A stretch of 64,000 nt of DNA from G963665495 sp963677785 (GTDB lineage Bacteria > Desulfobacterota > Desulfovibrionia > Desulfovibrionales > Desulfovibrionaceae). Made by a program: the position numbers and the translations under genes. The stretch lies in NCBI GenBank assembly GCA_963677785.2, contig CAXXDH010000003.1, positions 1,240,001-1,304,000 of the forward strand, written 5' to 3'. The notes beneath the pieces are model-generated. The model had not been told where the DNA came from, made no database searches, and saw nothing but the letters and a program-made list of their open reading frames with translations. Position 1 is the first letter of the stretch. The number at the start of each line of letters is the position of its first letter. Positions 55,651 through 63,063 of this stretch are shown piece after piece.

Positions 55651-55765
55651 TTAGAGGGGCTCCGCGACCCCGCGCGCACCGATATACGCATACAGATAGA
55701 GCGGCGAACTATACCAAACCGAGCCGCGCGAACCGCAATACGCGCCATCGCCCCAACGACCGCCC
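55651..55765 (-). other. Candidate DGR variable repeat in fibre copy 3
   Basis: Covers the codons from about GGRWGDGAYCGSR to the stop. It has alternating variable-looking codons (TAT, TGG, AGT, TCG) and a G/C-rich end (GCGCGCGGGG) as in homing signals. No template copy was found in the window. Confidence 0.4.
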
Positions 55766-56754
55766 GCGATCCCACGCGTTGGCCATGCATACCCCTGCCC
55801 CCGCTGCGATGTCCTGGCCGAGTCATACTGACCAACCCAAGTGGCCGTGGTGTCGTAGATTCCGCCGGTCTCAAGAAGCCACTGCCACATCACCCCGCAG
55901 CAATCCTCGCAGCCGCAATTGCTAATCATGCGTTGCTCGGCGGTGTCGCTATGCCCTCCGGTTGTTACAGGGTCTTTTCCTTTACTGTACTGCGTACCCT
56001 GATTGCTGCCGTCGGACAGCGCCATGAACTCGGCCAGCGTCGGCAGCCGTTTCCCGCACTCATCACGCCCCAACCACTCGACAAAATCATACCAGTCGAA
56101 AACAGTACTACTCTCCCCGTCGGCAATGGTGCCTCCGTTGACGCTTACCAGCTGTTCGTCAGATACTGACGCCAAATAGATATCCACCCACTTGGCAATA
56201 CCCGCGCAGTAGGTCATCCCCGCCGGATCACACACGGGCCGGTGCTTCAGATCCCAAATCGACGCGGGCAGAATATCCCCGGCAACATAGCCGCTCAAAT
56301 CGTGGTCCGTAATCGTGCCCACGTTCGCGCACAGGCAGTGGAAGCCGCCGATTTTGCGGGTGTTGGTGTATGTCCAGTTTTCACTGTTGTTGTCGGCGCC
56401 GCTAGGGACAGTGGAATTTGGCGAAATCAGGAGAGTTAGCGAACCGTTGTTGTCGCAGGCGTAAATATAGAATTGCACTCCGGCACGATTGGCCGCCACC
56501 GTGTAATCCGTGTCGTCCGTGCTGTCCCAGCTGTCCGCGTCGGCCAGATCCAGAGCCTTCTGCGCGGTCAACGCAAACCCGCTCCGGTTGATTTCCACGG
56601 TCAGATACGCCGGGCTCAACAAAATGGCCCGGTCCGCGTCTTCGGATACGGTTTTTGCAGTGAAGCAGGTCCCCCGCTCGTAATGGGCGGGCAATGCGGC
56701 CGAGAGTGTTAAACTTTCTTCCGTGGTTAAAGACTTGCTTTTGATCAGACTCAT
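55651..56754 (-). CDS. Phage tropism-determinant-like fibre, copy 3, with DGR-type variable end
   Basis: 367 aa; it lacks the N-terminal 205-residue part of copy 2. The middle is shared (GGFHCLCANVGTITDHDLSG). The last 100 residues are a close fit to DGR target proteins: RMISNCGCEDCCGVMWQWLL, then IAGGRWGDGAYCGSRGSVWY, then SSPLYLYAYIGARGVAEPL. Bordetella Mtd has the same layout of GSR, small-residue P, and GARG. The final codons are very GC-rich, as DGR homing ends are. No reverse transcriptase lies in this window. The start overlaps the 101-aa gene by 4 bp. Confidence 0.8.
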   Translation of the reverse strand: MSLIKSKSLTTEESLTLSAALPAHYERGTCFTAKTVSEDADRAILLSPAYLTVEINRSGFALTAQKALDLADADSWDSTDDTDYTVAANRAGVQFYIYACDNNGSLTLLISPNSTVPSGADNNSENWTYTNTRKIGGFHCLCANVGTITDHDLSGYVAGDILPASIWDLKHRPVCDPAGMTYCAGIAKWVDIYLASVSDEQLVSVNGGTIADGESSTVFDWYDFVEWLGRDECGKRLPTLAEFMALSDGSNQGTQYSKGKDPVTTGGHSDTAEQRMISNCGCEDCCGVMWQWLLETGGIYDTTATWVGQYDSARTSQRGQGYAWPTRGIAGGRWGDGAYCGSRGSVWYSSPLYLYAYIGARGVAEPL

Positions 56755-57056
56755 TGCGCCAACCTCACTTGAGCGGTTCCGGACCAGTCTGCATTCTTCC
56801 CCACGCCCAATCGCAGCAAAACAGGGGTAGCCGTCTCTCCCATCTGCGCTTCGGGAGATGTAAACGTATCGCCGGTTTCGGACCAGGACACGCCGTCGTC
56901 AATGGAGATTTGCAATGTGATGGTTCCTGAAAAATCTCCGGATACTAGTATGTCGAATACGCCCGGCCCGTAGATAAGGGACGCGCCGCGTACGGGCAGC
57001 GGTTCCGTGAACTGGCCTGCCTCCGTCAAAGTCGCCTGCACTTCCATTGTTCCCAT
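56751..57056 (-). CDS. Small phage structural-type protein, hypothetical
   Basis: 101 aa with AAGGAG before the ATG. All-beta look: EVQATLTEAGQFTEPLPVRG, DILVSGDFSGTITLQISIDD, GVSWSETGDTFTSPEAQMGE. Resembles short phage proteins placed before fibres. Overlaps fibre copy 3 by 4 bp, so coupled. No family name is certain. Confidence 0.6.
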   Translation of the reverse strand: MGTMEVQATLTEAGQFTEPLPVRGASLIYGPGVFDILVSGDFSGTITLQISIDDGVSWSETGDTFTSPEAQMGETATPVLLRLGVGKNADWSGTAQVRLAQ

Positions 57057-57095
57057 AAAGCTCTCCTTGCTTGGTTACATGCCTGGTCTGGTGCG

Positions 57096-57479
57096 TTATC
57101 GGCCTGCCAGAATTTGCAGAATCCTGCGCCGTGACAGACAGAACTCGGACGCCAGCGTCGAGATGGAGGCGCCTTCCCGGCGGCGTTCCAAAATTTTTTT
57201 TCCGCGCAGTTGCCGGACGATGGAGTCCTTTTTAGGAATTTCAAGCCTGTCGCCGCCGTATACGCGGCTGATGGCTTTGGCTGCCTGGGGGCCGAGCAGC
57301 TTGCACAACGGGTGCTCGGGCCTGGCTTTCACAGGCACGTACACGCTGGCCCCCCCATATCGCTCTGCCAGGGACAGGGCCGCGGTTGGTCCGGCGATAT
57401 CCTTGATTTCGCACAATCGGGCCGGTAAGGTACTCCATTCGAGGTTTTCCATGGAGAGGTCCTGAATGGTTGTTTGCAT
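57096..57479 (-). CDS. Mor-type phage transcription activator
   Basis: 127 aa with GGGGG before ATG 57479. The Mor/Martha-like domain reads LCEIKDIAGPTAALSLAERY, then YGGASVYVPVK and DRLEIPKKDSIVRQL. A C-terminal helix-turn-helix reads RREGASISTLASEFCLSRRR. In Mu, Mor turns on the middle genes. Here it is first in the leftward operon and may activate the fibre and packaging genes, with its own promoter covered by a repressor operator. Confidence 0.85.
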   Translation of the reverse strand: MQTTIQDLSMENLEWSTLPARLCEIKDIAGPTAALSLAERYGGASVYVPVKARPEHPLCKLLGPQAAKAISRVYGGDRLEIPKKDSIVRQLRGKKILERRREGASISTLASEFCLSRRRILQILAGR

Positions 57480-57537
57480 GATTCCCCCTGATAGTGGTTT
57501 GCATCCGTCCAGTTTTTTGCTTTCGAGCTGGAGGCAC

Positions 57538-57565
57538 TTTATACGAGTTACTCGTATTTTGTCAA
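57538..57565 (-). promoter_or_regulatory. Leftward phage promoter with embedded repressor operator
   Basis: On the minus strand TTGACA (57560-57565), a 16-bp spacer and TATAAA (57538-57543). The 17-bp palindrome ATACGAGTTACTCGTAT (57541-57557) fills the spacer and touches the -10 box. A repressor bound here must block the Mor operon. Half-sites of the AATTCGA type repeat at about 57571, 57592, 57603 and 57614 towards the repressor start. Confidence 0.75.
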
Positions 57566-57623
57566 GTAAAAATTCGAGTAAAAAGACTTTAAATTCGACC
57601 TAAATTCGGATAGAATTCGACGC

Positions 57624-58304
57624 ATGATGGAAACAGTAAGCGAAGACACTCTTTTTTGTACGGCATTGAAGCAGCTGTTGAAGGATCGCGGCATCAAGCA
57701 AAAAGATTTTGCCCAGCGGGTAGGGATCAAGCCGTCGACGCTCAATGGCATCCTGAAGGGAAATTCAAGAGGATCGGCCGCAAACCGCCTGGCCATTGCC
57801 GAGGCGCTGGGGCTGGGCTATGAAGAACTCCTGGATCAGGGGCGCAGTCTCCATGGGCTTCCGTGCCTGAAGCCGCCTGTTCCCGTGCTGGAGGAAGCCT
57901 TCGAGGCCATTCCCAAGGTCAAGGCCAAGCTTTCCGGGGGCGGGGGCTCGTTTGAGACGGAGAGTGAAATTTCGGGATACTACGCTTTTCGCAAGGATTT
58001 TCTGCAACGTAAAGGGTCTTCCAGGGGCATGGTGCTGTTTGAGGTCGCGGGAAACAGCATGAGCCCCGTGCTGGAGCATGGAGATACGGTTCTGGTGGAC
58101 CAGTCGCAGAACGATGTGATTTCAGGGCACATTTATGCCGTGGGCGTGGATGATTCGGTAATCGTCAAGCGGTTGGAGGCCCGTCCCGGAATACTGATTC
58201 TGCATAGTGAAAATCCCGAAACGGATGATTTTGAAATCAAAATAAATGAATATTCCAATGTCCGGATCATCGGGCGGGTGGTCTGGTCCGCAAGGGAGTA
58301 TTGA
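57624..58304 (+). CDS. CI/LexA-like phage repressor (XRE HTH plus S24 peptidase)
   Basis: 226 aa. HTH at about 10-65: LLKDRGIKQKDFAQRVGIKP, then STLNGILKGNSRGSAANRLA. The S24 domain has Ser145 in EVAGNSMSPVLEHGD and Lys182 in SVIVKRLE, the LexA-type dyad. It would self-cleave when RecA is activated. It stands between two palindromic operators that serve the left and right operons, so it is the lysogeny switch of the island. Confidence 0.9.
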   Translation: MMETVSEDTLFCTALKQLLKDRGIKQKDFAQRVGIKPSTLNGILKGNSRGSAANRLAIAEALGLGYEELLDQGRSLHGLPCLKPPVPVLEEAFEAIPKVKAKLSGGGGSFETESEISGYYAFRKDFLQRKGSSRGMVLFEVAGNSMSPVLEHGDTVLVDQSQNDVISGHIYAVGVDDSVIVKRLEARPGILILHSENPETDDFEIKINEYSNVRIIGRVVWSAREY

Positions 58305-58314
58305 GTAGATAGCG

Positions 58315-58367
58315 AAATTCGATCAACTCGAATTTATCTTGACAAAAATTCATTTATCTCGTATTTT
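58315..58367 (+). promoter_or_regulatory. Right operator and rightward phage promoter
   Basis: A palindrome with arms AAATTCGA and TCGAATTT (58315-58335) lies just before TTGACA (58339-58344), 17-bp spacer, TATTTT (58362-58367). It should control the Sak4-like gene and what follows. Confidence 0.65.
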
Positions 58368-58446
58368 ACTTTTCGAGCAGATCCGGCAGATTTGTTTCTG
58401 TCCCGGACAGCGCATGCGTGTCATCCCAAACAAAGGAGAATCTGGC

Positions 58447-59136
58447 ATGTTTCGACCGGCTCGAAAAGAAAATGTAGCCCTCAAGATTGCCTTTTTCGGC
58501 CCCTCGGGGAGCGGAAAAACCCTGGCTGCCCTGAAGGTCGCCACCGGCCTTGGCGGGCGCGTCGCCATGATCGACACCGAAAACAATGGCGGCGGGCTGT
58601 ACGCCGATCTTTTTTCCTTCGATATCCTGCAGTGCGATCCCCCCTTTGCGCCCGAGTCTCTCATCCAGGCCCTCCAGGCGGCCGAGCAGGCGGGGTATGC
58701 TGTCGTCATTCTGGATAGTCTTTCCCAGGTTTGGAGCGGCTCCGGCGGCGTGCTCGAACAGGTGGACGCGGCGCGGCGGATAAAGGACGGCTACAATCCC
58801 TGGGCCGGTCCAGCCCGCCGCAATGAACGACTCATTCAATACTTGCTGTACAGCCGGTGCCACATTCTGGTCACCATGCGCGCCAAAACCCAATGGCTGG
58901 CTGCGGCCGGGGAAGAGCAGCTTCAGGGGATGCATCCGATACGGCGCGGGCTTGCACCGGAACAGCGCCAGGGCATTGAATACGAATTCACCACCGTGTT
59001 TTCCCTTTCTCCGGCAAGCCCGCAGGCCATGCGTATCAAGGACCGTACCGGCCTGTTTTCCGCGTTTGAGACGCTTTCCACAACAACGGGCGCCAATCTG
59101 GCCGCCTGGCTGCAAAACGGCGTACGCGCCGCCTGA
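58447..59136 (+). CDS. Sak4-like phage ATPase (RecA-fold AAA_24)
   Basis: About 229 aa from ATG 58447, with AAAGGAG 8 nt upstream. Walker A is KIAFFGPSGSGKTLAALKVA at about 14-33; Walker B is AVVILDSLSQVW; then YNPWAGPARRNERLIQYLL. The order fits Sak4 and similar phage nucleotide-binding proteins that aid single-strand annealing recombination. It is the first gene rightward of the repressor. Confidence 0.8.
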   Translation: MFRPARKENVALKIAFFGPSGSGKTLAALKVATGLGGRVAMIDTENNGGGLYADLFSFDILQCDPPFAPESLIQALQAAEQAGYAVVILDSLSQVWSGSGGVLEQVDAARRIKDGYNPWAGPARRNERLIQYLLYSRCHILVTMRAKTQWLAAAGEEQLQGMHPIRRGLAPEQRQGIEYEFTTVFSLSPASPQAMRIKDRTGLFSAFETLSTTTGANLAAWLQNGVRAA

Positions 59137-59147
59137 GCGGAGGAAAC

Positions 59148-60761
59148 ATGGTCAGCGCTTCCCGAACCGCCAGTTATTCGCTGGCGCGCCTGTATGCGGA
59201 CTTGCAGGTTGCGTACGCCTTGCGGGGCAGGACAGCGGCGGCGCGTACCGCTGCGTATGCCTTGTCTGTCGCGGTACACAGCGATTTGGCAGGGGCCTAT
59301 GCTTTGCTGGCGGCAACGCCGGTCAGCGCTTCCCGTACGGCGGTGTACGGCATGCTCTCGCCGGAGGCGGAATTTGTCGAAAACATCAGCGCGAGCGTCG
59401 ATGGAAAGGAGCTGCGGGTCACGGAACTGGACATGAGCTGCGACGAAGACAGCTATTGCATTTCCTGTACGCTCGAAGTGGCCGACGCGTCCGAATGGTC
59501 CCGCTGCAGCCCGGGTAAAATACTGCTTGTTCTGATAGGGGAAACACGGTTTACGTTTCAGGTGGATTCCTGTTCCCGTGACCGGACCTTCGGCAAGACA
59601 AGTTACTCCGTGTACGGCCGTTCGGCGGCTATGCTTCTGGACAGTCCGTACGCTGCGCCCCTTACCTGCACCTGGACGGACACTTCGGCGCGCGGCATTG
59701 CCGGGGAGTTGTGCGACGCGTATGGAATCAGCCTTGATTGGCGGCTGGCGGACTGGCCCTTGTCGAGCTATTCCGCCGAATCACTGACCCCCATGGAGAT
59801 TCTCGACGAACTGATGACGGAATCAGGGGTGTTGTTTTCCACGCCGGAAGGAGTGCTGGTGGCGCAGTATATGTATCCTGTGAGCCCGACACGCTATGGG
59901 GCATGCGATCCGGAACTCGAACTCTCAGACATGGAGGACGTGCTGCGGCTCAAGGATTCCTATGAATCCGCTCCGGGTTACAACGCGGTTTCCGTGCTGG
60001 TCGACCAGGACCAGGACGAGACAGACGTCGAGCTGGTGGTCTGGGACGGCGAAGAAGACGGCGTTGAGCCTGCGGATTCCAGTACGCAGCGGATTGTGGC
60101 GTTGTTTCCTTCCAGCCTGGCCGGGCTGCTGAGTTCCAACAGCGAAGTGGTTGTTTTCGACCAGGGCGTACGTACGTTTGAAAAAGAGGAAACCGTGGCC
60201 ATAGTCAGCGGCGAGGGCGAACTCAGTTATCCGCCGGACAGCCTGCTGGAATACGCCTACCGGAGCTGCGACCTGGGAGAACTGACTGTTTCCGGCAAAG
60301 TCGTAAGCAGTTCCGAGGCAGGGCATTCGGCCCTCTACGTTCGTTACCGGACCAGCTATCGCTGTTTTCTGGTCCAGTGCCGGACCGGCTCCCAGGGGCT
60401 CGTGTATCTGGAGGCGGAATTGGAGGATGACTCCACGCAACTGGTGCATGTGCGCCGTGCTCCCGCGGACAACCCGGCGCCGGAAATAGTGGAAGACGAG
60501 ATGTGCACCAACGAACTTTCCGCGCGCGAACGCGGCAGAATCTATCTGGATGAAAAGGGGTTCGGCAAGGAATGGTACGAGGTGAAAACACCGCTTCGTA
60601 CGCTCCCATTGCCTGGCGCGGTTGTTTCCGTGCTGGATGGTTCGCGCGGCGTGCGATTCCGGGCGAAACTCACGGGTTGGAGCGTCAATGTCTCATTGGA
60701 AAGCGAGGTGTTTTGTTCGCGTGTGACGTACGATCTGGAACGCAGTCTGACGGATTCCTGA
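59148..60761 (+). CDS. Putative phage baseplate/tail hub-like protein
   Basis: 537 aa, GGAGG before the ATG. The first 60 residues are Ala/Arg/Tyr-rich repeats (SASRTASYSL, AARTAAYAL, SASRTAVYGM). The rest looks beta-rich, with LTPMEILDELMTESGVLFST and SYESAPGYNAVSVLVDQDQD, which recalls gpD/gp27-like hub proteins. The family call is weak. The same-direction gene 60771-61001 follows by 9 bp. Confidence 0.45.
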   Translation: MVSASRTASYSLARLYADLQVAYALRGRTAAARTAAYALSVAVHSDLAGAYALLAATPVSASRTAVYGMLSPEAEFVENISASVDGKELRVTELDMSCDEDSYCISCTLEVADASEWSRCSPGKILLVLIGETRFTFQVDSCSRDRTFGKTSYSVYGRSAAMLLDSPYAAPLTCTWTDTSARGIAGELCDAYGISLDWRLADWPLSSYSAESLTPMEILDELMTESGVLFSTPEGVLVAQYMYPVSPTRYGACDPELELSDMEDVLRLKDSYESAPGYNAVSVLVDQDQDETDVELVVWDGEEDGVEPADSSTQRIVALFPSSLAGLLSSNSEVVVFDQGVRTFEKEETVAIVSGEGELSYPPDSLLEYAYRSCDLGELTVSGKVVSSSEAGHSALYVRYRTSYRCFLVQCRTGSQGLVYLEAELEDDSTQLVHVRRAPADNPAPEIVEDEMCTNELSARERGRIYLDEKGFGKEWYEVKTPLRTLPLPGAVVSVLDGSRGVRFRAKLTGWSVNVSLESEVFCSRVTYDLERSLTDS

Positions 60762-60770
60762 GGAGGAGCA

Positions 60771-61001
60771 ATGAACGAGCTGAACATTCTGCGCGGGCTT
60801 ATGGCGAACCAGGAGGCGGGAACCGCCCTGGGAACAGTGACCGAGGTGATCGCCAAGGGGCGTCTGGTGGTCCGGATCAATGAAAGCACCTATCGTAAGG
60901 TGTATGGCGAAGCCGGCCTGGGTGAGCGCGTTTTGCTGCGCAATGACCAGGTGCTTCGCAGTGTTCCACAAGGTGCGGAAAAAACGGTTTACATTGTTTG
61001 A
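60771..61001 (+). CDS. Small phage protein, hypothetical
   Basis: 76 aa with GGAGGAG before the ATG. Contains LGTVTEVIAKGRLVVRINES then GERVLLRNDQVLRSVPQG, a beta-barrel-like OB pattern as in small baseplate or spike-linked proteins. It is the last phage-like gene on the right side. Confidence 0.5.
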   Translation: MNELNILRGLMANQEAGTALGTVTEVIAKGRLVVRINESTYRKVYGEAGLGERVLLRNDQVLRSVPQGAEKTVYIV

Positions 61002-61290
61002 GCGTGTGGGGCGGCTGGTTTCCGTTTGGCCTGGAGAGCATCGAGAGCAGATTTTTTCGAGCCAATATTCAGTTGATGACAACTCAAGAACACGGAAGGT
61101 GCGGCAAACAATATTGGCCTTGATTCAGGGAATAGACTACTATATAAAACGCTAAGGGAAGGGATGATAAATAGGTCTGGTTGCCGGTAAATAACATACG
61201 CATTGAAGAGGAAATATACATTTCTACGTATGAAAGTAACACCTGATGCGTTGTTTTTTCGGTTTTTAAAGTTTTCATGGGAGAAAGCGT

Positions 61291-62052
61291 ATGCTGCGGT
61301 CCAGTGTTGCTCTAGCTGTTTTGATGATTTTTTGTAGTTTGTCTCCTTGTCTGGGCGCGGAAGCCGTACCGCCGGAGCCCGTCCGTTTGGCGACCAGCGA
61401 CTGGTCACCGTTTACTTCGTCATCGTTGCCGGGCTACGGGTTTTACACCGAGCTCGTGAGTGCGGTGTTCACGGAGATGGGGTTGACTCCGCGGTACTCG
61501 TTCTATCCGTGGAAACGTTGCGAAAGCAATACCGCGTCAGGAAAAGTCTGGGCCACATTTCCCTATACGATCACTAGCGAACGTGCCACGGTTTTTGATT
61601 TTTCAGATGCGGTCAGCAGTTCCGTGACCAGGTTTTTTTACTATGGCCCGGACAAGGGCTACGTGTATAACTCCATAGATGATCTGAAAAAATATAAAAT
61701 CGGCGGAATCAGCGGCTATTTTTATACGGAACGTTTTGCCAAAGAAGGCATCGAAGTCTTTTATGCGCCGGATGAAAAGAGCGCGTTCAATATGCTCCGG
61801 GAAGGACGCGTCGAACTCCTGGCACTGAACGACATGGTCGGCTGGCATATCATCAACAGCAATTTTGCGGCAGACAAGGATAAGTTCCATACACTGCCGA
61901 AAGCTCTTTCGGACAATCCGTTGCGGCTGATGGTTTCCCGCAAATATCCTGGATCGAAACGATTGCTGCAACGTTTCAATGAAGCGCTCGCCAAAGTAAA
62001 AACAAGTGGAAGATATGAAGAAATTTTAGGAAAATACGGATTATTGCATTAA
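61291..62052 (+). CDS. Periplasmic solute-binding protein (SBP_bac_3 family)
   Basis: 253 aa, with GGGAG before the ATG. Signal peptide of about 22 aa (VALAVLMIFCSLSPCLGA). Mature start EPVRLATSDWSPFTSSSLPG, then YGFYTELVSAVFTEMGLTPR, both standard for this family, and ATFPYTITSERATVFDFSDA. No permease genes are near. With its paralogue and a membrane sensor next door, it may feed a signalling system rather than transport; inference. Confidence 0.88.
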   Translation: MLRSSVALAVLMIFCSLSPCLGAEAVPPEPVRLATSDWSPFTSSSLPGYGFYTELVSAVFTEMGLTPRYSFYPWKRCESNTASGKVWATFPYTITSERATVFDFSDAVSSSVTRFFYYGPDKGYVYNSIDDLKKYKIGGISGYFYTERFAKEGIEVFYAPDEKSAFNMLREGRVELLALNDMVGWHIINSNFAADKDKFHTLPKALSDNPLRLMVSRKYPGSKRLLQRFNEALAKVKTSGRYEEILGKYGLLH

Positions 62053-62296
62053 TATAGGGAATGACGCCTCTCGTAATTGTTTATAGGTAGCTGCGTATGT
62101 TTTTTGTGGCTGCGCATCCATGTCTGGTGTTGTTGGCAGGAAAGGGCTAGGATACTTTCGCTGTTTGAGGGAGGGGGGATGCTTCCCATTATTATTTTTC
62201 CACACGTTACGTCCGGTGAGCCGCAAGCGGTGCCTGAACGTTTGCGGAACGCAGGCCGGATTTTTTTGACCATGGTGTTGCCATGGAGTGAGAAAG

Positions 62297-63058
62297 ATGT
62301 TGAAGAATATCCTATTCTTCTTTGCGATACTATCCTTACTCTTTGTTGCCCCACAGCCCTGTTTTGCAAATGATGCCGTTCTGCCGAAAACGGTTCGCAT
62401 CACCACAAGTGATTGGCCTCCGTTTACTTCGACTACAGGTAAAGGCATCTACAGTGATATTGTCAATGACGCGTTCGCAGAAATAGGAATAACGCCAGAA
62501 TATGTGTATTATCCGTGGCGGCGTGGAGAAAAAAATGTCGCTAGTGGAAAAATTTGGTGCATTTTTCCCTATACCATCAACGTCGAACGTTCGGCCTTGT
62601 ATCTCTTTTCAGAGCCCCTCAACGAATCCAGTACGGATATTTTCTATTATGGCCCTGATAAAGAATATGTTTTTGAAAAGATAGCGGATTTGAAGTAGTA
62701 CAGAATGGGTGGAACGGCCGGGTATTATTTTGCCGAGCTTTTTGCACGAGAAGGTGTGGAGGGCTTTTATACGCCGGATGAAACAAGCGGATTGCAGATG
62801 CTGCAAAAGGGCCGCATCGATCTTTTTGTTCTCAACCACCTGGTGGGCTGGTATTTTATCAATGCCAATTTGGGCAAGGATAAGCATAAATTTCATACTG
62901 TTAAAAAGCCCTTGTCCGTGAATCCGCAGCGACTTATGGTTTCCAGGACATACCCTGGGACACACGTGCTTCTGGAGCGTTTCAACAAGGCCCTTGCAAA
63001 AATGAAATCCGGCGACAAAATTAAATTGATTCTCAATAAGCATAGGGCATTACACTGA
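62297..63058 (+). pseudogene. Second SBP_bac_3 protein, interrupted by in-frame TAG
   Basis: A full-length paralogue of the previous gene in one frame, except TAG at 62696-62698 (KIADLK, stop, YRMGGTAGYY). The paralogue has DLKKYKIGGISGYF there, so Lys (AAG to TAG) is the likely ancestor. The start is ATG 62297 with GGAG 8 nt before; GTG 62288 is less likely. The part after the stop is otherwise intact to the end at 63058, which suggests a recent mutation or readthrough. Confidence 0.82.
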
Positions 63059-63063
63059 TCGAT

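Noticed and set aside
42455..61001. Complete DGR with reverse transcriptase in the window
   Set aside because: No frame on either strand carries reverse transcriptase motifs such as the YxDD box in a fitting context, and no template repeat was found.
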